NCBI GenBank assembly: GCA_002386525.1
Contig: DGIS01000028.1
Location: 62,001-126,000, forward strand
From: Sphingobacterium sp. UBA4616
GTDB taxonomy: Bacteria > Bacteroidota > Bacteroidia > Sphingobacteriales > Sphingobacteriaceae
Length of the DNA: 64,000 nucleotides
Direction: 5' to 3'
Shown here: positions 55,285 to 64,000 of the stretch, in pieces
Layout of the letters: the number at the start of each line of letters is the position of its first letter
Position numbering within the stretch: position 1 is the stretch's first letter
Translations under genes and position numbers: made by a program
The notes under the pieces: generated by a model
The model's input: the letters and a program-made list of their open reading frames with translations, nothing else
Databases searched by the model: none
Told to the model about the DNA's origin: nothing

Positions 55285-57891
55285 TTAGTTTAATTCTAAG
55301 GTATTTGCAATACGTAGTAAAAGATCCATGTAATGCGATTTTGTTATGGCATCACCAGTCCGCTGCTTTTGTTTCAGCAACTGGTAGATCTCATATAGTT
55401 CAGCGCGTTTGTAGGTCAGCATATCGGACGTGCGCATCATACCGGTGACATGGACATTCCGAAGTGCAACTGGTGAAGAGGATGCATCTTGTGAATGCAA
55501 ACATAGAGCAGGTCGTGTCGCTTCAACCAGTTGCTCAATGCCTGCCAGTTTCTTCGCGTTTAACTTCTCCATGGATTTGTTTGTAGAGACCATCAGCACA
55601 TCCACATAGTTTTGTTGAAGCATCCGTGTTTTAAGATCCAACGGTTGTCCACTGATGGTTTTAGCAAAAATTGTCTGACGTACAGAAGTCAGAAACTCAG
55701 GTGCACTCCATGCTTTTTGACTTCCAAAAAGATTTTCCATCTCAACCATACGCAGTAGACGCTCATCGTTCACAAGTTTATACAACATAGCGTATTGAAA
55801 TTCACGTTGTAAGTTATAAGGAGCGTACTCAAATGGTCCTATCGGCGAATCTCTCAACGGAAAAGTTTTTGCCATCAGCGCCGGCACGAACAACCACTCG
55901 GGCATGTAAAAGACATTTTTCTTGAGGTATTCCAAAGCACGCACCTGTTTTTCTTTCGGCACTGGACTATACGCATCTTTTTGATCGCCCAAAACGGCAT
56001 TTTCTAGATAGATACCCCCGATGTTATTTAAGACATGGTCCGCATACGCGTACCATTGACCGACAACTCCCATATATAATTTACCAGCACGGTAGTAATC
56101 ATCGCCTATCTTAGTGGTCCAATTGATTATATTTGGCATCATACGACGCAGATTCAGCATACCATATTCACCAGCTTTCATGGCGTCATCACCAAGATCT
56201 TCCGATTGAGCCCGCGGATCAACGATATTTTTGGAATCCTGTTGCTCACCATAATGATAGATCGGATCGTGTACATGGCTATCAATTTCCTTTCTCAACA
56301 AAGGTATTTCATCCCAAGGCTGTGTTTTACCGTACCAGCGGTAGGCCCAGCCAATCGCATACTTGTCGTATGCGCCGATCACCGGGGTAATCTGTTCTAC
56401 ACCATCCTCAGGTTGCGCTACATAATTGAAACGCGCATAATCCATGATAGAAGGTGCTGTTCCCCCCATTTTTGCGGTAAAGCTTTTACTACGTAATGAG
56501 TCTACGGGGAAACTTGCCGATGCCCCCATATTATGCATAAGCCCCAAAGTATGGCCAATTTCATGGGATGATACAAAACGAATGGCATGTGCCATTTTCT
56601 GATCGGAAAAAACATTAGCACGTACTGATGTATCGACGATGCCTGTCTGTATACGCATCCAGCTGTTCAGAATAGTCATAACGTTATGCCACCAGATCAC
56701 ATCAGCTTCCAATATCTCCCCCGAGCGTGGGTCAACGACGGACGGCCCCATCGCATTTGCCTGTGCAGATGCTGCATAAACGATAGAAGAAACGTTAGCG
56801 TCGTCCGGATCAAATTTGACACTGTCGGGCTGTTGTTTGGCCAGAATTGCATTTTTGAAACCAGCAGCTTCAAATGCGACCTGCCAATCGTGTACGCCAT
56901 CAATGATTGCCTGACGCCATTGTTTTGGTGTCGCCGAATCCAAATAAAAAACAATCGGCTTCTTTGGTTCTACAAGCTCCCCCTTCAAATAGCGCTCTTT
57001 GTCTTCATCGTTCGGTTCCAATCGCCAGCGATTGACCAGATTTTTCTTATCCAGTTCTTGTTGTTTATCGTTAAAATACCAACGTGGTGAAGTGAAGAAT
57101 CCAACTCTTGGATCGGCAAATCGCGCAACCATAGGTGTTTCTGGAAGCTCATACAGATTGCTCGTTATCTCTAGAGAAACTGGCACCGATTCATTCCCTT
57201 CGGTCACCTTGGTGGACAATACCGATTTCACAACGATATTATTTGAATATGATTTGATATCTTCGATCGTAGAAATACTGGTCTTAGGCGAAGTACCCAA
57301 GCCCAAAGAGGTAAACACATCCGTAAAGCTCTTTTCTGAACCATCAAAAACCTTGTTTACTTTTATTACTACAGCACTGGAGTCTTTGGAGTAGCTCTCG
57401 ACTTTAAAGGATTCGATATAAGAAGGACGGTAATTATCATAAACTGAAGCCGCAATCGCATCACCCTTGGGTACTTCGACCTGTGGTTTAATCTCCGAAA
57501 CCCACACTTCTTTTTTCTCCTTACGATGGGTAAAACGAATGACCTTATTTTCATAATTCATCCCTTTATTTACGCCGGCCTCATTCAGCGCCAATGGAAC
57601 AGAAGATAACTTCTGAATCAATAGAATATCTTGGCCCATCTTTTTCAATGGAATCTCAAAGTAGTAGTTATTTTCCTTACGGATTACCGTAAACATCCCA
57701 CTATCCACATGTGCATCTTTCAACAATTTGTCGTATGCCGCTGTAGAGTCTTTTCTGTCAGTCGAATCCTTGGCAGCAATAACCGTCTCTTTTTTTCTTA
57801 AACCAACTGTTTGCAATATGGCACAAGATTGCATTAGACCTGTTGAAAATAAAAGACCTATGGCTAGCTTTGTATAAGTGTTTTTCATCAA
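55285..57891 (-). CDS. Zinc-dependent metalloprotease lipoprotein (metzincin, DUF5117 type)
   Basis: 868-residue lipoprotein; signal peptide MMKNTYTKLAIGLLFSTG and lipobox LMQSC. The zinc site HEIGHTLGLMH (His 443, Glu 444, His 447, His 453) with the later Met-turn SIMDYARF is the hallmark of metzincins. A large N-terminal part (about 60-330) matches the DUF5117 type of Bacteroidetes, and a helical C-terminal region follows. The location is the cell surface or periplasm, where it could cut proteins into peptides for the SusCD pair 2 next door. Its ATG lies 380 bases downstream of the kinase stop, in a region holding three GAACACG repeats. Confidence 0.93.
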   Translation of the reverse strand: MMKNTYTKLAIGLLFSTGLMQSCAILQTVGLRKKETVIAAKDSTDRKDSTAAYDKLLKDAHVDSGMFTVIRKENNYYFEIPLKKMGQDILLIQKLSSVPLALNEAGVNKGMNYENKVIRFTHRKEKKEVWVSEIKPQVEVPKGDAIAASVYDNYRPSYIESFKVESYSKDSSAVVIKVNKVFDGSEKSFTDVFTSLGLGTSPKTSISTIEDIKSYSNNIVVKSVLSTKVTEGNESVPVSLEITSNLYELPETPMVARFADPRVGFFTSPRWYFNDKQQELDKKNLVNRWRLEPNDEDKERYLKGELVEPKKPIVFYLDSATPKQWRQAIIDGVHDWQVAFEAAGFKNAILAKQQPDSVKFDPDDANVSSIVYAASAQANAMGPSVVDPRSGEILEADVIWWHNVMTILNSWMRIQTGIVDTSVRANVFSDQKMAHAIRFVSSHEIGHTLGLMHNMGASASFPVDSLRSKSFTAKMGGTAPSIMDYARFNYVAQPEDGVEQITPVIGAYDKYAIGWAYRWYGKTQPWDEIPLLRKEIDSHVHDPIYHYGEQQDSKNIVDPRAQSEDLGDDAMKAGEYGMLNLRRMMPNIINWTTKIGDDYYRAGKLYMGVVGQWYAYADHVLNNIGGIYLENAVLGDQKDAYSPVPKEKQVRALEYLKKNVFYMPEWLFVPALMAKTFPLRDSPIGPFEYAPYNLQREFQYAMLYKLVNDERLLRMVEMENLFGSQKAWSAPEFLTSVRQTIFAKTISGQPLDLKTRMLQQNYVDVLMVSTNKSMEKLNAKKLAGIEQLVEATRPALCLHSQDASSSPVALRNVHVTGMMRTSDMLTYKRAELYEIYQLLKQKQRTGDAITKSHYMDLLLRIANTLELN

Positions 57892-58270
57892 ATAATTATT
57901 TTTAAGCTCGCTTTCAAAGGCATAAATGAGCTCGTGGCACGCTATTTGTTTTTCACTGGTGAATGTAATATCAACCGAATATCCATTGTTTAACCAAAGC
58001 TTGTATCAGCTGAGGATAAGTTATAGCAGAAAGTAATTGCATCTATTCCATGAAGTCAATCCTAAATTGCACGCTATAAAGGCCTTGACATTTTATCGGA
58101 TAAGATTAGGCTGATCACAAACTAAAACCACTGGATTAAGATCCAAATTTGTTAAAAATATTGTAGAGAATAATACATAAAGGGACGAACACGTAGTTTA
58201 GCGGTATGAACACGCACGATAAAAACATGAACACGTTAGACACCTTCAATTTCATTACGCATATAAGGTA
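57892..58270. other. Control region between kinase and protease genes
   Basis: 379 bases without a gene. The left part is AT-rich and likely holds the promoter of the protease-SusCD genes, but I find no perfect TAnnTTTG on the minus strand (TTAGTTTG near 58120 is the best). The right part has three direct repeats at 58187-58235. A CGCATA/TATGCG inverted repeat overlaps the kinase stop codon (58258-58277). Confidence 0.55.
58187..58235. promoter_or_regulatory. Three GAACACG direct repeats at a 21-base period
   Basis: GAACACG begins at 58187, 58208 and 58229, exactly 21 bases apart (GAACACGTAG, GAACACGCAC, GAACACGTTA). Equal phase on the helix and two-turn spacing are characteristic of LytTR binding sites, and the locus encodes a LytTR regulator. 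Binding is inferred, not shown. Confidence 0.65.
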
Positions 58271-59632
58271 TTATGCGAGTGGTAATCGTACAATAAATTG
58301 ACCCCCCTCTATTCCGAACTGAAAACCAGACATTGTATAATAAGTATAGATCGATGATAAATAATTGAGACCGTACCCCTCTCCTTCCGGCTCTGCCCCC
58401 TGCCGAGGCTGCCAGTTGTTGCTAATCTCCAGCAAGTTGCTTTCCGGAATGTAGATTAACCGAATAGTAAGCGGATTCTCTTTAGAAATACGAGTATGCT
58501 TTATCGCATTCTCAATAAGCATTTGCAAACCCAAACGGGGAATCTTTTTTTCCAATAATTCATTTGAAATTTGAATGTCCATATCATTTAATGCCGCCCC
58601 AAAACGCACCTGCTGCAAGAAGAAATAAGCTTTACCCAATTCCAGTTCCTCTCGTAGCGTAGACCATTCCGCCTCGTCTGTACGCAGCATCTTCCGATAT
58701 ACTTTAGTCATCTTGCCAATAAAAGACTTGGCCAGTTCATCGTCTTTTCCGATTAAGTACTGAAGTGAACCAAATGTATTGAATAAAAAATGTGGATTGA
58801 TCTGTTGTCTCAATTGCACAAGACGCATCTGCGTATATTCATTTTCCTGTTCCAAGGCCAGCAATTTCAATTGTTGAATTTTACGCCGCTCCACAACATT
58901 GAAGTAGATTAATGCCATAGCGACCAGCATCAGCCCCACACCGAGCAAGATACTATAAGTCAACAATTCCTGGATTTCCTCTTCGATGCTCAACAACAGA
59001 ACATACACCTTAATTTCACCACCAACAAAAAGAATGTTAGAAGGATAAGAATTGACCATTACGTCCAGCTGAAGAAAATCAGACTGGACAATTTGACCTT
59101 GTTTTGAAAATGCTGCAGTATTTCTTCGTCCCCACCTCCTATTATCTGGAGAATACACACAGATACCGCGGTCGTCATAGATCTCAAAGTAAGCGCGCCT
59201 TCCAAAGTTGAGTTTTGAAAAATAAGCATTCAGCCGTTCAATATCCATGTAAATATGATACAGCCGATGATGTATTGTCCGGGTACGTAACAATGTTAGC
59301 ATCCTGTTGCCCACATCTTCAACCTGACCTACAGGGATAATGACCAATAAGGAATCCCCACTTTCTTTTGGATCGAAAACGGGTTGTTCCAATATCTTTT
59401 TCTCAGAAAGGTACAGATCTTGCTGCAACAATTCTAGTTGTTTCTTGACAAGCAACATATTCTCATCAGCAAAATCAATCAATATTCTTTTCTTAAGACG
59501 ATCAACTTTATGATGGATAATACCGAGCAGTCCTCCCCCTACCAGCAGCAGCAACAACAAACAGACAATCAGGATAATACTATTTTTCTGCTCGCCATTT
59601 TTTAATCGAAATTTCACGGCACAAAAATACAT
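58271..59632 (-). CDS. Sensor histidine kinase of the LytS/His_kinase type
   Basis: 453 residues. Two membrane helices (about 18-37 and 224-244) flank an extracytoplasmic sensor of about 185 residues that has no named domain; it contains AYFEIYDDRGICVYSPDNRR, a weak PAS-like stretch. The cytoplasmic part holds the PF06580 kinase motif QQINPHFLFNTF, with phospho-acceptor His 281, and the ATPase motif LQMLIENAIKHT and GYGLNYLS. Such kinases pair with LytTR regulators; the only LytTR gene in the window is at 49786-50511. A GTG 15 bases downstream is an alternative start. Confidence 0.92.
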   Translation of the reverse strand: MYFCAVKFRLKNGEQKNSIILIVCLLLLLLVGGGLLGIIHHKVDRLKKRILIDFADENMLLVKKQLELLQQDLYLSEKKILEQPVFDPKESGDSLLVIIPVGQVEDVGNRMLTLLRTRTIHHRLYHIYMDIERLNAYFSKLNFGRRAYFEIYDDRGICVYSPDNRRWGRRNTAAFSKQGQIVQSDFLQLDVMVNSYPSNILFVGGEIKVYVLLLSIEEEIQELLTYSILLGVGLMLVAMALIYFNVVERRKIQQLKLLALEQENEYTQMRLVQLRQQINPHFLFNTFGSLQYLIGKDDELAKSFIGKMTKVYRKMLRTDEAEWSTLREELELGKAYFFLQQVRFGAALNDMDIQISNELLEKKIPRLGLQMLIENAIKHTRISKENPLTIRLIYIPESNLLEISNNWQPRQGAEPEGEGYGLNYLSSIYTYYTMSGFQFGIEGGQFIVRLPLA

Positions 59633-59868
59633 GAAAAATTTTAAAGCGTATGCAAACTACCTCACAAGAAAGACTTTAACAAAGCCATGTATCCATTAAT
59701 GCCGATCGATTCCCACTGCTCTTTCAAAATACAGGCCGCAAAGAATTAAAAAAAAACGCTAATTACTTTTTGTAAATTTAGTCGACCAAAATAGGGTTTT
59801 AATTAAAACATGCATTAAAATAACAAAGAGAATTATTATCTTAATAGCGTAATTAATGATTTGACACC

Positions 59869-60402
59869 ATGAGACATACACTAATCATTTCATTGGCAGT
59901 GCTATCGATCTGCTGTTGGTACAGTTTCAACAGTCCGAATGATCAGCGAAATCCTTTATATGGCAGGGTATTCAGAGAGATCAATGAGATTGCCGAATTA
60001 AAATCCTACAAGTATTCAACTGGTGCAATCGTCGAAACTGGCGAGCATCCGCAGGGAGACCACCGCTTTGCTGCCGGCTATTTTACAAATGCAAAAAATG
60101 GCATCTGTATTCTAGAGGAAGTGCTACCCGATGAAAAAGCAGGTAAAGGTAAAGTAAAATACATGATTTTGGACACCATCAATATTCAAAAACTTAAACC
60201 CGACCAACAACTTAGCTTATGTAACTGCAAACAAGGTGATAAACCAAATACAGAAATTATAGCCATTAGTCATGTTGATGAAGACAAAGAATATTTCAAC
60301 ACCATCATCACAGCATGGCGGATAGATACCCAAAACCAGAAAATTGTCCGTTTAAAAGATACAAAAGGGATCAGCTGTCTCAATGAAGGTTATGGGATAT
60401 AA
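59869..60402 (+). CDS. Small exported protein of unknown function
   Basis: 177 residues; N-terminal signal MRHTLIISLAVLSICCWYSF, which may be a lipoprotein signal (Cys 15 or 16). The mature part is beta-rich with a C-terminal CNC/CLNEGYG stretch. No family recognised. Divergent from the kinase and convergent with the NUDIX gene. Confidence 0.7.
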   Translation: MRHTLIISLAVLSICCWYSFNSPNDQRNPLYGRVFREINEIAELKSYKYSTGAIVETGEHPQGDHRFAAGYFTNAKNGICILEEVLPDEKAGKGKVKYMILDTINIQKLKPDQQLSLCNCKQGDKPNTEIIAISHVDEDKEYFNTIITAWRIDTQNQKIVRLKDTKGISCLNEGYGI

Positions 60403-60417
60403 ACACGAATGGCTATT

Positions 60418-60831
60418 TTAAATCAATCCATCAGCCTTTAGCTTGTCAAACACATGCAAAACACCAATAACCTGGACAGATTCCTCCAGGTATTCCTGGT
60501 GTGAAAAATAACGAACGGCCCCAATCTCATTACTGGGTTCTATCGGCTCTGTTAATGGATATAGAAAACAGTCCTGTTCCATGATAACCTCCGGTGCAAG
60601 CCCGTATGCCGAAGCTGTTATATGGCAATAATAGGAGATTTTATCCGGATCCAGATTAATATTTAGCTCCTCCAAAATCTCCCGACGGAGAGACTGCAAA
60701 GCTTCCTCTCCAGCATCAATTTTGCCGCCTGGCAGATACCACGCCTTTCTATTGTTGCTATATGCCAATAGTAATTTACCCTCTTTAATGCTCACTAAAC
60801 CCGCTGTAGGCAAAGTTTTTTTTGTTTTCAT
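60418..60831 (-). CDS. NUDIX hydrolase
   Basis: 137 residues with the NUDIX box GGKIDAGEEALQSLRREILE (catalytic Glu pair in EILEEL). Hydrolyses nucleoside diphosphates linked to another group; the substrate is not predictable from sequence. Cytoplasmic, no signal. Convergent with the small exported-protein gene. Confidence 0.92.
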   Translation of the reverse strand: MKTKKTLPTAGLVSIKEGKLLLAYSNNRKAWYLPGGKIDAGEEALQSLRREILEELNINLDPDKISYYCHITASAYGLAPEVIMEQDCFLYPLTEPIEPSNEIGAVRYFSHQEYLEESVQVIGVLHVFDKLKADGLI

Positions 60832-60962
60832 GAATTTAAATATAAGCTAGTACTGATCGAAAAGATAAATTGAAATTAATTCTTTTACGACATTTATCAA
60901 AACACGACAGTCAATTTTAAGGATTCCCCCCTAAAATTCTTGAAAAATCAATCAATGCACCG

Positions 60963-62105
60963 TTAGTAGGATGATCTATCTTTGTGCACGAGCTTCCGCA
61001 GACTCTTCAGAAAAGTCTCTGCGTCATTCCGGGTGAAACACAACGGTGGTAACAAACGGAGCGTATAGCGTCCGGCATACCCCGTAAAAACCTTTTCAGA
61101 AAACAGCAGTTCTTCCCGTAGTCGTTTAATGTCGTTTTCAAATTCTACGCCAATCATCAGGCCTCGGCCTCTCACCTCACTCACGCCATCTATTGTCCTC
61201 AATTCTGTTAACAAAAATTCACCTACAGCAGCCGCATTGTCGATCAATTGTTCGTTATGGATAACATCCAATACTGCTAAAGCCGCCGCGCACACCACCT
61301 GACTGCCACCAAAAGTAGTCCCTAATTGTCCCATCACAGGCTTTATCTTTGGAGAAATAATCGTGGCTCCCATGGGAAGTCCATTTGCAATTCCTTTGGC
61401 AACAGTAATCAGATCGGCTTCTATCCCAGCATGCTGATGTGCAAAGAAAAGCCCTGTACGTCCATATCCACATTGAATTTCATCCAAAATAAGCAACGTA
61501 CCCGTTGCTGTACAAATTGATCTCACTGCTTGCAAGAAATCAGGACTTGCCTGATGGATTCCTCCAACACCTTGAATAGGTTCAATAATTACAGCGCAGT
61601 ATTCTTCTGTTTCCAATTGTTTTTTCAAACGGGAGATATCATTGAAGGGCGTGAAAACAAACTGTTCACTTTCATTTAATGGCGCACGGATAGATCGAAT
61701 ATCCGTTGCCGAAACTGCCGCTGAGGTCCTCCCATGGAACGCATTGGACATTGCTAAGACTTTCCTCCTCCCCGTATGGAATGAAGCCAACTTCAGTGCA
61801 TTTTCGTTTGCCTCAGCACCAGAATTACTAAAAAAGACAGCATAGGTCGGATAACCACAAGCTAAGCCTAGGCGTTGAGCAAAACGGTCCTGCAAGTCAT
61901 TCTTAACCGCATTTGAATAAAATCCAATCTTATTGATCTGTTGTAAAACCTGTGCGATAACATGGGGATGACTATGCCCAACAGAAATAACTGCATGCCC
62001 GCCATATAGATCCAAATAGGACTGCTGCTGGTCATCATACACAAAGCAACCTAAAGCGCGTTCGATTGCAATATCAACTTTCTCAAAAACTGGAAATGGT
62101 TTCAT
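60963..62105 (-). CDS. argD: Class III aminotransferase, acetylornithine aminotransferase type
   Basis: PLP enzyme of 380 residues. It carries the family motifs FSNSGAEANENALKLA, AFHGRT (PLP-phosphate site), ILDEIQCGYGRTG with the PLP-pairing Asp, and the Schiff-base Lys in TVAKGIANGLPMG. Closest by eye to ArgD/AstC (N-acetylornithine or succinylornithine transamination). In Bacteroidetes argD normally sits in the arginine operon; here it is alone beside a MocR regulator, so a catabolic or other role is possible. Two TACTAGTCCA repeats lie just upstream. Confidence 0.85.
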   Translation of the reverse strand: MKPFPVFEKVDIAIERALGCFVYDDQQQSYLDLYGGHAVISVGHSHPHVIAQVLQQINKIGFYSNAVKNDLQDRFAQRLGLACGYPTYAVFFSNSGAEANENALKLASFHTGRRKVLAMSNAFHGRTSAAVSATDIRSIRAPLNESEQFVFTPFNDISRLKKQLETEEYCAVIIEPIQGVGGIHQASPDFLQAVRSICTATGTLLILDEIQCGYGRTGLFFAHQHAGIEADLITVAKGIANGLPMGATIISPKIKPVMGQLGTTFGGSQVVCAAALAVLDVIHNEQLIDNAAAVGEFLLTELRTIDGVSEVRGRGLMIGVEFENDIKRLREELLFSEKVFTGYAGRYTLRLLPPLCFTRNDAETFLKSLRKLVHKDRSSY

Positions 62106-62156
62106 GAATCAATTCGTATTAATAAAACTCAAAAATCAGCTTAAATATACTTTAAG

Positions 62157-62190
62157 TACTAGTCCAAAAAGGTTATTTACTACTAGTCCA
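62157..62190. promoter_or_regulatory. Direct repeat TACTAGTCCA, probable MocR operator
   Basis: Two exact copies of TACTAGTCCA begin at 62157 and 62181, 24 bases apart, in the spacer between argD and the regulator. MocR/GabR proteins bind direct repeats in such spacers. They lie near the argD start, about 52-85 bases upstream of its ATG. Confidence 0.65.
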
Positions 62191-62291
62191 GCCGACGCGG
62201 ACAACAAAGCAAATAACTCATCTTAAAAACAATAGCTTAGCGCTGATCTCGCGCGCGACATCCAGCATATTTTAATCCTGCTGAACAATCG

Positions 62292-62299
62292 TATCTTTG
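62292..62299 (+). promoter_or_regulatory. -7 element of the MocR gene
   Basis: TATCTTTG fits TAnnTTTG exactly, 26 bases before the ATG at 62325. The -33 part is poor. Confidence 0.5.
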
Positions 62300-62324
62300 G
62301 ATAATTACCCGATATGAAAGCCCC

Positions 62325-63758
62325 ATGCTTAGACCTTGGAATTTAACAATAGACATTGACAGATCTTCTGCAAAAGCAATTTACATCCAAATAGCAGATA
62401 ATGTTGCCGCAGCCATACAATCAGGCAGGCTGCCGAAAGGAACGGCCTTACCGAGCAGTCGATCACTTGCAGCCCAGCTAAAAGTGAACCGGAATACAGT
62501 AATTGAGGCCATACAGTTATTAGTCAGCGAAGGCTGGTTACTTAGTCAACCGCGTAGAGGTATATTTGTTGCAGCACAATTACCTTATGGCTCCAACCTA
62601 TATACGGAACAAAAGATAGCATGGTCAGATCATCAGGCTCCCCAGCGCATCATCTTCGATGACGGTAATCCAGACAGTAAAATTGCGCCGGTAGAGCAGC
62701 TTGGAAGAGCTTATCGTCAACTATTTAAACGCAGTGCACGCTGGAAAATGATGGGTTATGCCGATCCGAGGGGCCATATTGATTTTCGGCAGGAAATCGC
62801 AAACATGCTTAACATCGAGCGTAACATGCGCATCAATGAAGATCATATCTGTATCAGTCGGGGTAGCCAAATGGCCATGTATCTTGTTGCCCAATGCTTG
62901 TTACAGCACAATGACTATATTTTTGTGGAATCTCCAGGATATCATTCGGCCTGGAAGATCTTTGAAAAAGCTGGTGCAAAATTAATTCCTATCCCAGTAG
63001 ATGAAAATGGGCTTAAGGTTGAGGAGCTGCTACCACATCTATTGAAAAAGAATCCCATCAAGGCTTTATACCTTACCCCACATAGACAATATCCAACCAC
63101 CGTCACATTAAGCAAAGAACGCCGTACTCAATTAGTTGATCTATCCAACAAATATAACTTTGTAATCATCGAAGATGATTACGATTACGAATTTCATTTT
63201 GAACAAGCCCCCTATTACCCGCTCGCCTCACAGCCTGAACTGATCAATAATGTTTACATCGGCACGTTGAGCAAAGTGGTTGCGCCAGCACTCCGTATCG
63301 GTTATCTTGCAACGAGAAACGAATATCTGCTCCAGCAAATTACCGAACTCCGATCCATTATCGATATTCAGGGAGACAACATCATGGAGCAAGCAGTGCT
63401 GGAGCTCATTCAGGATGGAACCATCCGTAGACATATCCGAAAAGCAACACAGCTGTACAAAAAGAAGCGTGATTTTATGGTCGCCCAATTGGATAAATTT
63501 CTACCGGACCATGTGGACTATACATCCCCTAAAGGAGGATTGGCCATATGGCTATCTCTTAAACACCAAATCGATTGGGCGTTGTTATTCCAAAAACTAA
63601 AGGAAAAATCAGTACATATACCGCATCCCGAAAATTACACTAAAGAACGTACATTTGGTGGAATACGACTCGGCTATGGCTCTTTATCGGAGGAACTGAT
63701 TAAAGAAGGAATCACGATTCTGGCCGAAGTGTTGGAACAGTCAAAGCTTCAATCCTAA
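62325..63758 (+). CDS. MocR/GabR-family PLP-binding transcriptional regulator
   Basis: 477 residues. N-terminal GntR winged helix (about 15-80; SGRLPKGTALPSSRSLAAQL, RNTVIEAIQLLVSEGWL), linker, then an aminotransferase-like fold with the PLP Lys in TLSKVVAPALRIGYL and the phosphate-loop-like SRGSQMAMYLVAQCL. Members sense an amino compound through PLP chemistry and activate a divergent metabolic gene. Here that is the aminotransferase at 60963-62105. The start at 62325 is the only good ATG in frame. Confidence 0.93.
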   Translation: MLRPWNLTIDIDRSSAKAIYIQIADNVAAAIQSGRLPKGTALPSSRSLAAQLKVNRNTVIEAIQLLVSEGWLLSQPRRGIFVAAQLPYGSNLYTEQKIAWSDHQAPQRIIFDDGNPDSKIAPVEQLGRAYRQLFKRSARWKMMGYADPRGHIDFRQEIANMLNIERNMRINEDHICISRGSQMAMYLVAQCLLQHNDYIFVESPGYHSAWKIFEKAGAKLIPIPVDENGLKVEELLPHLLKKNPIKALYLTPHRQYPTTVTLSKERRTQLVDLSNKYNFVIIEDDYDYEFHFEQAPYYPLASQPELINNVYIGTLSKVVAPALRIGYLATRNEYLLQQITELRSIIDIQGDNIMEQAVLELIQDGTIRRHIRKATQLYKKKRDFMVAQLDKFLPDHVDYTSPKGGLAIWLSLKHQIDWALLFQKLKEKSVHIPHPENYTKERTFGGIRLGYGSLSEELIKEGITILAEVLEQSKLQS

Positions 63759-64000
63759 TCAATTTCAATTAGTCGTTTGGTTAGACCATTTTCCATTTTG
63801 GACGAACGTCATTAGATTAAAATTCTGAAAACACAAACACATTCAATATTTAATTTCGCTTCATTAAAACCGTTTAGAAGATTAGTATAGGCAATACGTA
63901 AAAAACAGTTAAAAGTGTTGGTAAAAGGTAATTATTTTGTCAAAAATCATTTTTTTCACTTATCAATCGCACAAATTAACCGTAGTTTTACAGTGCAAAA
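63759..64000. other. Right-hand end, no gene seen
   Basis: AT-rich sequence with no credible open frame or hairpin. TAGTTTTA near 63983 could be a weak -7 element for a gene beyond the edge. Confidence 0.5.

Noticed and set aside
56686-57090. 134-codon plus-strand frame inside the metalloprotease gene
   Set aside because: Antisense shadow of a clearly real gene with intact zinc motif.

Overview
The window comes from a member of the Bacteroidota, most likely the Sphingobacteriaceae (Sphingobacterium/Pedobacter type). The evidence is two SusC/SusD pairs, a TonB-dependent receptor with a PepSY reductase-like partner, the Bacteroidetes form of the division cluster (mraZ-rsmH-ftsL-like-ftsI), an LptD and a TamB of Bacteroidetes type, a lone MCE protein beside an amidase, and promoters of the form TTG-N19-TAnnTTTG. 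Shine-Dalgarno sequences are mostly absent, as expected for this phylum. No phage, intact insertion sequence, CRISPR array or rRNA is visible.

Layout. 1-3.4 kb: start of the division/cell-wall cluster on the minus strand, with MraZ-box repeats in front of mraZ and similar repeats facing the divergent aspS. 3.8-15.1 kb: housekeeping and envelope genes (aspS, a lutB-like Fe-S protein, a Spy/DUF4890-like periplasmic protein, TonB, a lipoprotein, tsaD, tamB). 15.4-20 kb: trigger factor, tRNA-Leu(TAG), then a four-gene unit (membrane protein, winged-helix regulator, COQ4-like protein, CreD) in which the same palindrome occurs in front of the first and third genes. 20-35 kb: S9 peptidase, MCE protein, amidase, LptD, CinA, a 2-oxoacid dehydrogenase E2, a MATE exporter, TatA and Tex. 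35-39 kb: small secreted proteins and a PadR / HAAS-domain / serine-hydrolase operon with overlapping genes. 39-49.7 kb: an iterated AT-rich spacer, a zinc-ribbon membrane protein, SusCD pair 1, a TPR protein, and a TonB receptor plus PepSY pair that looks like iron/siderophore uptake.

49.7-59.6 kb is the most system-like block. All genes are on the minus strand: a LytS-type histidine kinase, then a metzincin-type lipoprotein metalloprotease, SusC, SusD and a LytTR response regulator. The kinase and its probable partner regulator flank the SusCD/protease genes, and three GAACACG repeats spaced exactly 21 bp lie between the kinase and the protease gene. I infer a self-controlled peptide or protein scavenging locus. 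59.8-63.8 kb: a small secreted protein, a NUDIX hydrolase, and an ArgD-like aminotransferase divergent from a MocR/GabR-type regulator with a TACTAGTCCA direct repeat between them.

Nothing here is a clearly new defence or mobile system. The items most worth a second look are the kinase-protease-SusCD-LytTR locus with its 21-bp repeats, the seven TTWTNNACA boxes at 49.6-49.7 kb, the double-sided MraZ boxes, the repeated palindrome around the regulator/COQ4/CreD genes, and the G-tract repeat at 22.34 kb. Functions are assigned by recognising families in the translated sequences; no database search was run.
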